Below are positions 8,768-17,539 of a stretch of 64,000 nt of DNA, piece after piece. This DNA is from Sinosporangium album (GTDB lineage: Bacteria > Actinomycetota > Actinomycetes > Streptosporangiales > Streptosporangiaceae): the NCBI RefSeq assembly GCF_900100605.1, contig NZ_FNCN01000012.1, positions 158,435 to 222,434 on the forward strand, given 5' to 3'. Numbering within the stretch: the stretch's first letter is position 1; every line of letters starts with the position of its first letter. The position numbers and the translations under genes were made by a program. A model generated the notes under the pieces. That model searched no databases. It was not told the origin of the DNA and saw nothing but the letters and a program-made list of their open reading frames with translations.

Positions 8768-10204
8768 ATGTGTCAGCCGGGGCGGAAGCGTGCCATGTCT
8801 CACGCCATATCCCATGTCATATCCGAAGTGATCCATTCGTGGTCCGCTAGATCAATCGCGCGCGGCCGACTTCACGAAATATCGCCAAATACCTCCCCTT
8901 CTGCCCCGCTTCTCGGCCCCTCCGCGCCCGGCCCCGCGCCCGGCCCGGCCCCCGGCTCGGTCTCCGGCTCGGCCCGCGGCCCGGTCTCCGGCTCGGTGTC
9001 CGGCCCGGTCCGTGTGGTCGGGGCGCGAGGCGGGGAATCGGGGGGCTCACGCCGTACGGGGTGGGGGCGTGCGGCGGCGTTGGGCGTGGCCGGAGCGCTG
9101 CTGGTCGCCGGGTGCGGCGGTGGCGAGAAGGCCGTGAGGGGGGCGGGTGACGCGCCGCGGGGCACTCCGTCGGCCGTTGAGGGGCGGCCCACGCCGTCCG
9201 GGGCGCCGGTGACGGGCGCGTCCACCCCGGAGGCGACGTCGGGCTGCGAGGTGACGGCCAAGCTGATCCCCTCGTGCGGGGCCTGGTGGGGGATCGCCCC
9301 GGAGGTCTTCACGGGGCGCAGCCCGAGCCGGGCGCTCGCGCGGGCCGAGCGGCGCATGGGGCGCCAGGCCGACATCGTCCACGTCTACCACCGGGGCAAG
9401 GAGCTGTTCCCGACCGCGGAGGAGGTCGCGCTGGCCCGCGATCCGGCCCACCCCCGCATGCTGCTGATCAACTGGAAGCCCTCGTTCCGCCACACCTGGG
9501 CGGAGATCGCACGCGGGGCGCTGGACCAGCGGATCGACCGGCTGGCCGACCACCTGCGGCGCACATTCCCCGAGAAGTTCTTCCTGACGGTCCACCACGA
9601 GCCGGAGAACGACGTCGATCCGCAGCCCGGCTCGGGCTACACCGCCGACGACTACGCGGCGATGTTCCGGCACATCGTGCTGCGGCTGCGCGGCGCGGGC
9701 GTGAAGAACGCGGTCACCGTGATGACCTACATGGGGGCTCCGAACTGGGCGGCGCAGCCCTGGTTCGAACGGCTCTACCCGGGTGACGACGTGGTCGACT
9801 GGGTGGCCCTCGACCCCTACGTGGACCACAAGGTCCGGGACTTCGAAGGGCTGATCAACAAGAAGCGGCAAGAGTTTCCGAACTGGCCGGGCTTCTACCG
9901 CTGGATGCAGTGGCGCTTCCCCGGTAAGCCGATCATGATGGCCGAGTGGGGGGTGTTCGAGCGCCCCGACCAGCCCGGCTTCAAAGAGCGGTTCTTCGCC
10001 TCGGTGCGCGCCCAGGTACAGCACTATCCGCAGTTGAAGGCGCTGGTCTACTTCGACTCCCCGCGCGCGCCGCGCGGCGACACGCGGTTCGACACCACGC
10101 CGGGAGGAAGCCGCGCCTTCACCGAGCTGGCCCGCGATCCGTACTTCGACCGGACCCCGGTGCCCCCTCCGACGTCGACCCCGACCCCGACGTCCACCCC
10201 GTAA
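8768..10204 (+). CDS. Secreted lipoprotein with GH26-like (beta-mannanase) domain
   Basis: After a low-complexity Pro/Gly/Ser/Val N-terminus comes a hydrophobic segment ending LLVAGC (lipobox, Cys about residue 117) and then a catalytic domain with VHHEPEND near residue 277 and MMAEWG near residue 394. These fit the acid/base and nucleophile glutamates of clan GH-A family 26. The tail PTSTPTPTSTP is a short linker. It would be an anchored extracellular hydrolase cutting or trimming a beta-glycan, likely the product of the adjacent locus. The start is uncertain: ATG 8768 has GGAG ten bases upstream, but ATG 8795 or GTG 9014 would give a more normal signal peptide. Confidence 0.75.
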   Translation: MCQPGRKRAMSHAISHVISEVIHSWSARSIARGRLHEISPNTSPSAPLLGPSAPGPAPGPAPGSVSGSARGPVSGSVSGPVRVVGARGGESGGSRRTGWGRAAALGVAGALLVAGCGGGEKAVRGAGDAPRGTPSAVEGRPTPSGAPVTGASTPEATSGCEVTAKLIPSCGAWWGIAPEVFTGRSPSRALARAERRMGRQADIVHVYHRGKELFPTAEEVALARDPAHPRMLLINWKPSFRHTWAEIARGALDQRIDRLADHLRRTFPEKFFLTVHHEPENDVDPQPGSGYTADDYAAMFRHIVLRLRGAGVKNAVTVMTYMGAPNWAAQPWFERLYPGDDVVDWVALDPYVDHKVRDFEGLINKKRQEFPNWPGFYRWMQWRFPGKPIMMAEWGVFERPDQPGFKERFFASVRAQVQHYPQLKALVYFDSPRAPRGDTRFDTTPGGSRAFTELARDPYFDRTPVPPPTSTPTPTSTP

Positions 10205-10249
10205 GGGCGCGTCTCTCAAGGCGCGCCTCTCAAGGCGCGCGCTCCGGCC

Positions 10250-11191
10250 TCAGCCGGCCGGGTCGATCGGGGTGAGGCTGGGGGTCGGGGCGGCGGCGGG
10301 GCGCTGGGCGGCCCGCTGGGCGGCCCGCTTGCGGGCGAGCGGCCAGACGACGGCGGCGGCGGCGACACTGAGGCCGAGGATCCACAGGGTCGCGGCGTTG
10401 CCGACGCCGAGCAGTTTGAGCGCGGAGGCGAGGAGCACGACGGCGAGCATGGCGCGGATGGCGCCGGCGGGCGCCCACGCGGAGATCCGGGCGCCGAGGT
10501 AGACGCCGGGGATGGAGCCGATGAGGAGCGAAGCGGTGATGTCGAGCTGGAAGTCGCCGAACAGCAGGTGGCCGAGGGCGGCGGAGGCGACGAGCGGCAC
10601 CGCCTGGACGAGGTCGGTGCCGACGAGTTGGTTGGCTTTGAGCATCGGATAGAGCGCGAGCAGGGCGACGATGATCAGCGAGCCGGATCCGACGGAGGAG
10701 ATGCCGACGACGAGCCCGCCGACCATACCGACCAGTAAGGTCGGGATTGGGCGCACGGTGATGCCGGTCACTTCGGCTCCGACCGTACGGTTCGCGTCGC
10801 GCAGCGTGAGCCACGCCTTGGCGACGAGGCCCGCGACGGCGAGGAGCAGCGCGATGCCGAGGGCGAACTTGACGACCTCCTGCACGCGCGCCCCGTCGCC
10901 GAAGGCGCGGGCGACGAACACGCCGCAGAAGGCGGTCGGCACCGACCCGGCGCACAGCCAGCCGACAAGTCTCATGTTGACCGTGCCACGCCGCATGTGC
11001 ACGGCGCCGCCGACGGGTTTCATGACCGCCGACGCCACGAGGTCGCTGGAGACGGCGGCCAGCGGCGGCACGTTGAAGAACAGCATCATCATGGGCGTCA
11101 TCAGCGCGCCGCCGCCCATGCCGGTGAGTCCGACGATCACGGCGACGAAGAACGACCCGATGATCAGTGGGATGTCGATCAACGGAGCCAC
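10250..11191 (-). CDS. TauE/SafE family sulfite/sulfonate exporter-type permease
   Basis: The 313-residue product has eight or so membrane helices in two repeats, each opening with a Gly-rich motif: FVAVIVGLTGMGGGALMTP near residue 17 and GLVVGISSVGSGSLIIVAL near residue 160. That duplicated pattern defines TauE/SafE permeases, which carry sulfite, sulfoacetate or related anions. The GTG start overlaps the APS kinase gene by 13 bases, so the two are co-transcribed. In this setting it probably handles sulfate or sulfite for the sulfation route. Direction of transport cannot be read from the sequence. The C-terminus ends in a cytoplasmic Ala/Arg-rich tail. Confidence 0.87.
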   Translation of the reverse strand: MAPLIDIPLIIGSFFVAVIVGLTGMGGGALMTPMMMLFFNVPPLAAVSSDLVASAVMKPVGGAVHMRRGTVNMRLVGWLCAGSVPTAFCGVFVARAFGDGARVQEVVKFALGIALLLAVAGLVAKAWLTLRDANRTVGAEVTGITVRPIPTLLVGMVGGLVVGISSVGSGSLIIVALLALYPMLKANQLVGTDLVQAVPLVASAALGHLLFGDFQLDITASLLIGSIPGVYLGARISAWAPAGAIRAMLAVVLLASALKLLGVGNAATLWILGLSVAAAAVVWPLARKRAAQRAAQRPAAAPTPSLTPIDPAG

Positions 11192-12432
11192 CGTCCCCCG
11201 ATCAGCAGGTCGAGCACCCGCGCGACCGCGGCCTCGACCGACATGTCGGTCGTGTCGAGGGTGAGGTCGGCGTCGTCGGGCTCTTCATACGGATCGGAGA
11301 TGCCGGTGAACTCGGGTATCAGGCCCGCTCGGGCCTTGGCGTAGAGGCCCTTGCGGTCGCGCCGCTCGCATTCGGCCAGCGGCGTGGCGACGTGGATCAG
11401 GAGGAAGTCGGCCCCCACGGACTCCACCATGTCCCGCACCTCGTCGCGGGTGGCGGCGTAGGGGGCGATGGGGGCGCAGACGGCGAGGCCGCCGTGCCGG
11501 GCGACCTCGGCGGCGACGAATCCGATGCGCCGGATGTTGAGGTCGCGGTCGGCCTTGGAGAAGGTCAGGCCCGCCGAGAGCAGGTGGCGTACGACGTCGC
11601 CGTCGAGGTAGGTCACGCGGCGGTCGCCGCGTTCAAGGAGCGCGTCGCGCAGTCCGCGGGCGATGGTCGACTTGCCCGACCCGGACAGTCCGGTGAAGAA
11701 GACCACGAGCCCCCGCCGGTGGGGCGGACCGGGGAGGCTGACGGGGTCGGGGCCGGCGAAGTGTTCGGCGGCGCCGTACGCCTCGGCGATGTGCTCGCGC
11801 AGTTCGAGGTCGACCGCGTTCTCCCTCGGGGCGAGCGGAACGACGACGACCCGCGTGTCGTCGGGGAGCTTCTCCGCGGCGGTCAGCGCCGCCCGGATGA
11901 CGGCGGGGCCGCCCTCGCCGAAGGCCAGGGGGAGCAGCAGGATCGCCGCGCCCATCTCCTCGGCGGTCGCGCTGATCTCGGAGAGGTCGTCGAGCGGCCC
12001 GCGCATGGTCACCGCGAGGACGTCACGTCCCGCGAGTTCCTCGCGGACCGCGGCGGTGCTCGCGCGCAGCCGGGCGAACGGCCCGTGCTCGGCGGCGCCG
12101 GCGGCCTCGACGGGCCCGGCGACCCGGCCGTGCCCCGCGCGCTCCTCGATGGTGAGTACGGCGAGGGCCGCCCCCTCGGGGTCGCGCAGCGTGACGCGGT
12201 CTCCAGGGCGGGCGGGGTGGTCGTCGGGAAGCGTCAGGGTGACCGGCGCGGGCCAGGGCGTGCCGTCCGCCAGGCGCCCTTGGCGCGCCACCGCGTCCAC
12301 GTCGTCGGCGCCGAGGAATCCGGTCAGGGGGTGGAACGCGCCGGAGAGCAGTAGCTCAAGGTCGGCGAGTTCGCGGGTGTCGGGGGTCCACTCGTAGTTC
12401 GCCGTCATCTGCTCCACAATCCCGATCGACAT
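11179..12432 (-). CDS. Adenylyl-sulfate (APS) kinase with degenerate sulfurylase N-terminus
   Basis: The 417-residue product has a PUA-like ATP sulfurylase N-terminal domain (FHPLTGFLGADDV near residue 32), a central part where the sulfurylase active-site motifs (QxRNPxHxxH and GRDH) are not recognisable, and a C-terminal APS kinase domain with Walker A FTGLSGSGKST near residue 232, DGDVVRHLL near 260 and GLYAKARAG near 350. It should phosphorylate APS to PAPS, the donor for sulfotransferases; sulfurylase activity is doubtful. ATG 12432 is used; an in-frame ATG at 12408 is possible. A methyltransferase lies upstream and TauE/SafE overlaps downstream. Confidence 0.88.
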   Translation of the reverse strand: MSIGIVEQMTANYEWTPDTRELADLELLLSGAFHPLTGFLGADDVDAVARQGRLADGTPWPAPVTLTLPDDHPARPGDRVTLRDPEGAALAVLTIEERAGHGRVAGPVEAAGAAEHGPFARLRASTAAVREELAGRDVLAVTMRGPLDDLSEISATAEEMGAAILLLPLAFGEGGPAVIRAALTAAEKLPDDTRVVVVPLAPRENAVDLELREHIAEAYGAAEHFAGPDPVSLPGPPHRRGLVVFFTGLSGSGKSTIARGLRDALLERGDRRVTYLDGDVVRHLLSAGLTFSKADRDLNIRRIGFVAAEVARHGGLAVCAPIAPYAATRDEVRDMVESVGADFLLIHVATPLAECERRDRKGLYAKARAGLIPEFTGISDPYEEPDDADLTLDTTDMSVEAAVARVLDLLIGGRWLR

Positions 12433-12502
12433 AGTCGGATATCCACCTTACCTGGAGCCTCAGCGCCGCTCGCAAGCCCCCAGAGCACCTCAGAAGAGCA
12501 CC

Positions 12503-13231
12503 TCAGATGAGACGTGCGAAGTGGTTCTGCGGTTTGCGGATCACCATGACGATCTCATCGTGGTCCAGGGCGAGCCGTCCCCGCGACAGCCTGTGGACCA
12601 GAGAGCATACGACGCGCGCGGTGCGCGACAGCGGCCCCCGCAGGGCGGGGCCACCGGTGCCGACGACCTCATCGGTGATCATGAGCCCGCGCACCAGGCA
12701 GAACGACCGCATGCCCTCCCGCGTGGTGATCGGCTCGTAGACGGCCGGCAGCGGCCCCACCGCCCCCGCGGGGGCGAAGCGCGGCCACAGCAGCCGCCGA
12801 AGCCACCACGGCATGACCCGGGCGCAGAAGCCGTACGCGGAATCGCGGTCGCGCATGCGCACCAGCATCAGCCCGCCCGGGCGCAGGCCGTTGAGCAGGC
12901 GGTCGAGCACCAGCTCGGTGTGGCGGATGCGCTCGAACAGGAAGGCGGCGTGCACCACGTCGAAGGAGCGGGGCGGTACGGGGACCGAGCGCAGGTCGCC
13001 GAGAGCGCAGGCGAACAGGCTCTCGTCGCCCTCGACCCGCACGCGTAGCGCGGGGTGGTCCTCGTCGATGCCGGTGACCCTGCTCTCCATCCTTTCGAGA
13101 TCGAGCCGCGCGTCCCCACCGGACCCCGCGGACAGGATGTCCAGCCGCCTGCCGAGCTGCTCGGTGCGGTGCTCGCGGATCCGCCGGCGGAAAAGATCGC
13201 CTTTGGCGGCGATCGACCAAACCTCAGACAT
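12503..13231 (-). CDS. Class I SAM-dependent methyltransferase
   Basis: The 242-residue product carries LDILSAGSGGDARLDLER near residue 30 (SAM-binding motif I, with GSGG in place of the usual GxGxG), VTGIDEDHPAL as motif II, and SFDVVHAAFLFERI near residue 88 as motif IV, followed by LRPGGLMLVRM. That is a standard class I fold. The target is unknown. It lies about 70 bp upstream of the APS kinase gene on the same strand and may be part of that operon, which would make a glycan or its precursor a plausible substrate. A 13-base direct repeat (AGAGCACCTCAG twice) sits at its 3' end, 12482-12506. Confidence 0.72.
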   Translation of the reverse strand: MSEVWSIAAKGDLFRRRIREHRTEQLGRRLDILSAGSGGDARLDLERMESRVTGIDEDHPALRVRVEGDESLFACALGDLRSVPVPPRSFDVVHAAFLFERIRHTELVLDRLLNGLRPGGLMLVRMRDRDSAYGFCARVMPWWLRRLLWPRFAPAGAVGPLPAVYEPITTREGMRSFCLVRGLMITDEVVGTGGPALRGPLSRTARVVCSLVHRLSRGRLALDHDEIVMVIRKPQNHFARLI

Positions 13232-13390
13232 GTGACTCAGCGTAGCCAGAAGCCTCTGTTCCGTAGTGCATATCGCGCATGGGTCGAGGCGGGGGAGGGG
13301 CGCGGTGCAAGTAGCCTTGGGGGTGTACCCCGGCGAAGGCTTCGTTCCGGGGTCTTCGTTGTCGCCGTCGTGGGGCTGTGGGCGTTACTG

Positions 13391-16300
13391 ATGAGCCTTT
13401 CCGGACTGCTTGATCCTGTCGTCGCCGATCCGAGCCTGACCTCCGTGCTTGAGGCGGTCCGCTCCGGCGACGATTCGGCCGTGGCGCTTGTCGCGCCCGC
13501 CGCGCTGCGCCCCTTCGCCGTGGCCGCCCTGTCGAGGGACGGGGCGCGGGACGGGGCTCGTGCCGTACTCGCCGTGACCGCGACCGGGCGTGAGGCCGAA
13601 GACCTCGCCGCGGCGCTCACCGATCTGCTCGACCCGGCGACGGTCGCGGTGTTCCCCGCCTGGGAGACGCTTCCGCATGAGCGGCTGTCGCCGCGCAGCG
13701 ACACCGTCGGGCAGCGTCTCGCGGTGCTGCGCAGGCTCGCCCACCCCGTCGCGGGCGACGCGGCGGCCGGGCCGCTGCACGTGGTGGTGGCGCCCGTGCG
13801 CGCGCTGCTCCAGCCCATCGTGAGCGGCCTCGGCGACCTCAGTCCCGTCCGGCTGCGCGCCGGCGACGAGGCCGACCTCGACCAGATCGTGGCGGCTCTG
13901 GTGGAGAACGGCTACCACCGCGTGGACATGGTGGAGAAGCGGGGCGAGGTCGCCGTGCGCGGCGGCCTGCTCGACGTGTTCCCGCCGACCGAGGAGCACC
14001 CGCTGCGGCTGGAGTTCTGGGGCGACTCGATCGAGGAGATCCGCTGGTTCAAGGTGGCCGACCAGCGCTCGCTGGAGGTCGCCGAGGACGGCCTGTTCGC
14101 CGCGCCCTGCCGGGAGCTGCTGCTCACCGAGGACGTCCGGCGCCGCGCCGGGGACCTGGCGAAGACGCACCCGGCGCTGTCGGAGATCCTCGACCAGCTC
14201 GCCGACGGCGTGCCGATGGAGGGCATGGAGGCGTTCGCGCCGGTCCTGGCGGGCGAGATGGACCTCCTCGTCGAGCACCTGCCCGCGCGCGCCGCGGTGT
14301 TCCTCTGCGACCCGGAGCGCATCAGGAGCCGCGCCGACGAGCTGGTGCGCACGAGCCAGGAATTCCTGGAGGCGTCGTGGATCAACGCGGCGGCCGGCGG
14401 CGAGGCTCCGATCGACCTCGGCGCGGCGGCGTTCCGCACGCTGGAGGAGGTCCGCGAGCACGCGGGCGTCCTCGGTCAGCCATGGTGGTCGATCGCGCCG
14501 TTCGCGGACCTCGCCGAGGGGCTGCGCATGCAGGCGAAGGAGGCCGAGTCCTACCGCGGTGACACCCAGCGCGCCCTCAGCGACATCAAGGGCTGGCTCG
14601 GAGACGGCAAGGCGGTCGTGCTGCTGAGCGAGGGCCACGGCCCCGCCGAGCGCATGGTCGAGCTGCTCAAGGGCGTCGACGTCCCCGCGAGGCTGGTGCC
14701 CGCGGTCGACACCCCGCCGGACCGGCGCATCGTGCACGTCACGACGGGCCGCATCGAGCACGGCTTCGTGAGCGACGGCCTCGCGGTGCTGACGCACCTG
14801 GACCTCGTCGGCCAGAAGGCGTCGACCAAGGACATGCGCCGCCTGCCCGCCCGCCGCCGCAACGTGGTCGACCCGCTGCAACTCAAGGTCGGCGACCACG
14901 TGGTGCACGAGCAGCACGGCGTGGGCCGCTACGTCGAGATGGCCCAGCGCACGATCCAGGGCGCGACCCGCGAATACCTCGTCATCGAATACGCCAAGGG
15001 CGACCGGCTCTACGTGCCGACCGACACTCTCGACGAGGTCACGCGCTATGTCGGCGGCGAGGCCCCGACCCTCAACCGCATGGGAGGGGCCGACTGGGCG
15101 AAGGCCAAGTCGCGGGCCAAGAAGGCGGTCAAGGAGATCGCCGGGGAGCTGATCCGGCTCTACAGCGCCCGGATGGCCTCGCCCGGTCACCCCTTCGGGG
15201 TGGACACGCCGTGGCAGCGCGAGATGGAGGACGCCTTCCCCTACGCCGAGACCGGCGACCAGCTCGCCGCCATCGACGAGGTCAAGCGCGACATGGAGCG
15301 CGCCGTGCCAATGGACCGCCTGGTCTGCGGCGACGTGGGCTACGGCAAGACCGAGATCGCGGTGCGTGCGGCGTTCAAGGCGGTGCAGGACGGCAAGCAG
15401 GTGGCCCTGCTGGTGCCGACCACGCTGCTTGTGCAGCAGCACATGTCCACCTTCGGGGAGCGGTTCGCGGGCTTCCCTGTCGTCGTCAAAGCCGTCTCGC
15501 GCTTCCAGACCGACTCCGAGGTGAAGGAGACCCTCGACGGTCTGCGCACCGGCGCGGTCGACGCGGTCATCGGCACGCACCGGCTGCTGTCGCCGGAGGT
15601 CCGCTTCCGCGACCTCGGCCTGATCATCGTCGACGAGGAGCAGCGGTTCGGCGTCGAGCACAAGGAGGCCATGAAGCACCTGCGCACGCAGGTGGACGTG
15701 CTGGCCATGTCGGCGACACCGATCCCCCGCACCCTGGAGATGGGCCTCACCGGCATCCGGGAGATGTCGACGATCCTCACGCCGCCGGAGGAGCGGCACC
15801 CGATCCTCACCTTCGTCGGGCCTTACGACGAGAAGCAGATCGCCGCCGCCGTCCGCCGGGAGCTCATGCGCGACGGGCAGGTCTTCTTCGTCCACAACAG
15901 GGTGTCGTCGATCAACAAGGTGGCGGCCAGGCTGGCCGAGCTGGTGCCGGAGGCCAAGATCGCGGTGGCGCACGGCCGCATGAACGAGAACCAGCTTGAG
16001 AAGATCATGGTCGACTTCTGGGAGCGCGAGTTCGACGTGCTCGTATCGACCACGATCGTCGAGTCCGGCCTCGACGTGCCCAACGCCAACACCCTGATTG
16101 TGGACCGGGCCGACAACTACGGGCTCTCCCAGCTCCACCAGCTCCGGGGCCGGGTGGGCCGGGGGCGCGAGCGCGGCTACGCCTACTTCCTGTACCCCCC
16201 GGAGAAGCCCCTCACCGAGACCGCCCATGAGCGCCTCGCCACGATCGCCCAGCACACCGAGATGGGCGCGGGCATGTATGTCGCGATGAAGGACCTGGAG

Positions 16301-16912
16301 ATCCGCGGCGCGGGCAACATCCTCGGCGCGGAGCAGTCCGGGCACATCGCCGGGGTGGGGTTCGACCTCTACGTCCGCATGATGTCGGAGGCGGTCCAGG
16401 AGCAGAAGGCCAAGCTGGCGGGCGAGGAGGTCGTCGAGGAACGGCCGGACGCCAAGGTGGAGCTGCCGGTCAACGCCCACATCCCGCACGACTACGTGAC
16501 CTCCGAACGGCTCCGCCTGGAGGCCTACCGCCGGATCGCGCTGATCGCCTCCGACGACGACCTCGCGGCCGTCCGGGAGGAGCTGACCGACCGCTACGGC
16601 AGGCCGCCCGCGCAGGTCGACAACCTCCTTGAGGTGGCGAGGTTCCGCGTCAGGGCCCGCAAGGCCGGGCTCACCGACGTCACGCTGCAGGGCCAGCAGA
16701 TCAAGTTCGCCCCGGTACGCCTGCGCGAGTCGCAGCAGGTGCGCCTTGAGCGGCTCTACAAGACCGCCCTTTACAAGAGCGCGCTCGACACCCTGCTGGT
16801 CCCCGTACCGAAGACGAAACCGCTGGGCGGCCAGCCGCTCCGCGATCTTGACCTGCTCAAATGGTGCAGTGACCTGGTCGAGACGATGTTTCTCGAACCA
16901 GTTGTAAAGTAA
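13391..16912 (+). CDS. mfd: Transcription-repair coupling factor Mfd
   Basis: The 1173-residue product has the full Mfd layout: a UvrB-like N-terminal part (PAWETLPHERLSPRSDT near residue 90), a CarD-like RNA polymerase-interacting domain (VGDHVVHEQHGVGRYVEM near residue 498), and a RecG-like translocase with Walker A CGDVGYGKTEIA near 644 and DEEQ near 747, then a TRCF C-terminus. It removes RNA polymerase stalled at DNA damage and recruits UvrA. Length matches actinobacterial Mfd. ATG 13391 was chosen by alignment to the family N-terminus; the frame is open further upstream but lacks family similarity, and the ribosome site is weak. Confidence 0.97.
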   Translation: MSLSGLLDPVVADPSLTSVLEAVRSGDDSAVALVAPAALRPFAVAALSRDGARDGARAVLAVTATGREAEDLAAALTDLLDPATVAVFPAWETLPHERLSPRSDTVGQRLAVLRRLAHPVAGDAAAGPLHVVVAPVRALLQPIVSGLGDLSPVRLRAGDEADLDQIVAALVENGYHRVDMVEKRGEVAVRGGLLDVFPPTEEHPLRLEFWGDSIEEIRWFKVADQRSLEVAEDGLFAAPCRELLLTEDVRRRAGDLAKTHPALSEILDQLADGVPMEGMEAFAPVLAGEMDLLVEHLPARAAVFLCDPERIRSRADELVRTSQEFLEASWINAAAGGEAPIDLGAAAFRTLEEVREHAGVLGQPWWSIAPFADLAEGLRMQAKEAESYRGDTQRALSDIKGWLGDGKAVVLLSEGHGPAERMVELLKGVDVPARLVPAVDTPPDRRIVHVTTGRIEHGFVSDGLAVLTHLDLVGQKASTKDMRRLPARRRNVVDPLQLKVGDHVVHEQHGVGRYVEMAQRTIQGATREYLVIEYAKGDRLYVPTDTLDEVTRYVGGEAPTLNRMGGADWAKAKSRAKKAVKEIAGELIRLYSARMASPGHPFGVDTPWQREMEDAFPYAETGDQLAAIDEVKRDMERAVPMDRLVCGDVGYGKTEIAVRAAFKAVQDGKQVALLVPTTLLVQQHMSTFGERFAGFPVVVKAVSRFQTDSEVKETLDGLRTGAVDAVIGTHRLLSPEVRFRDLGLIIVDEEQRFGVEHKEAMKHLRTQVDVLAMSATPIPRTLEMGLTGIREMSTILTPPEERHPILTFVGPYDEKQIAAAVRRELMRDGQVFFVHNRVSSINKVAARLAELVPEAKIAVAHGRMNENQLEKIMVDFWEREFDVLVSTTIVESGLDVPNANTLIVDRADNYGLSQLHQLRGRVGRGRERGYAYFLYPPEKPLTETAHERLATIAQHTEMGAGMYVAMKDLEIRGAGNILGAEQSGHIAGVGFDLYVRMMSEAVQEQKAKLAGEEVVEERPDAKVELPVNAHIPHDYVTSERLRLEAYRRIALIASDDDLAAVREELTDRYGRPPAQVDNLLEVARFRVRARKAGLTDVTLQGQQIKFAPVRLRESQQVRLERLYKTALYKSALDTLLVPVPKTKPLGGQPLRDLDLLKWCSDLVETMFLEPVVK

Positions 16913-16938
16913 GCGGCGTTTGTCGGAAGGGAGCGCTA

Positions 16939-17526
16939 GTGAAGTCGATTCGAATCGCCCTGGGCGCCACACTGGCCGGAGTGGCGCTGACGGCATGCGC
17001 CCCGGTGCAGGCCGGGGCCGCGGCGGTTGTCGGTGACCAGCGCGTCTCAGCGAGCGACCTGTCGAACGGCGTCGCCGAGTTCGAGACGGCTCTGGCCAAG
17101 GCGAAGATCCAGCCGGAGCAGATCCAGATCACCTCGCCGACCCAGTCCGTGCTGTTCCAGCTCGCCTCCATGAAGCAGTTCTCGCAGATCATCCGCAACA
17201 CCGGCACGTCGGTGTCGCCTGGAGAGGTGGACGCGTTCATCGGCGGGCAGGGCGGGCCCCAGCAGGTCGAGCAGGCACTGCTCACCCGAGGGGTGCCACC
17301 GTCCAAGGTGAGGAACTGGGTCGAGGTCTCCATCGGCGTCAACAAGCTGCTCGCGAAGTACGGCGGCGGCACCGACGAGGCGGCCCTCAACCGAGGGCAG
17401 CAGCGGCTCGCCACCGATATCGAGAAGGTCGCGATCAGCTTCAACCCCCGCTTCGGCGCGTTCGACGCCGAAAAGGGCTTCGTGGACAGCGCCCGCTTCG
17501 GCGCCGTGCCCCAGACGAAATCCTGA
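16939..17526 (+). CDS. SurA N-terminal-like lipoprotein
   Basis: The 195-residue product starts with a signal peptide ending LTACAP (lipobox Cys at residue 20). AAVVGDQRVSASDLSNGVAEFE directly after it resembles the N-terminal domain of SurA/PrsA-type foldases, but no parvulin isomerase domain follows and the protein is short. It would sit on the outer face of the cytoplasmic membrane and might act as a chaperone for secreted proteins. The GTG start has GGAAGGGAG just upstream. It lies 26 bp after mfd and 13 bp before mazG; in M. tuberculosis the corresponding neighbourhood carries a different lipoprotein, LpqU. Confidence 0.75.
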   Translation: MKSIRIALGATLAGVALTACAPVQAGAAAVVGDQRVSASDLSNGVAEFETALAKAKIQPEQIQITSPTQSVLFQLASMKQFSQIIRNTGTSVSPGEVDAFIGGQGGPQQVEQALLTRGVPPSKVRNWVEVSIGVNKLLAKYGGGTDEAALNRGQQRLATDIEKVAISFNPRFGAFDAEKGFVDSARFGAVPQTKS

Positions 17527-17539
17527 GGTCTGAGCTCCC

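Noticed and set aside
11179..12432. Fully bifunctional ATP sulfurylase/APS kinase
   Set aside because: Sulfurylase catalytic motifs are not recognisable; only the kinase half is supported.
13385..16996. A 1203-residue open frame antisense to mfd
   Set aside because: It mirrors the mfd frame in a GC-rich genome, shows His/Asp/Val/Arg-rich low-complexity sequence and no domain.
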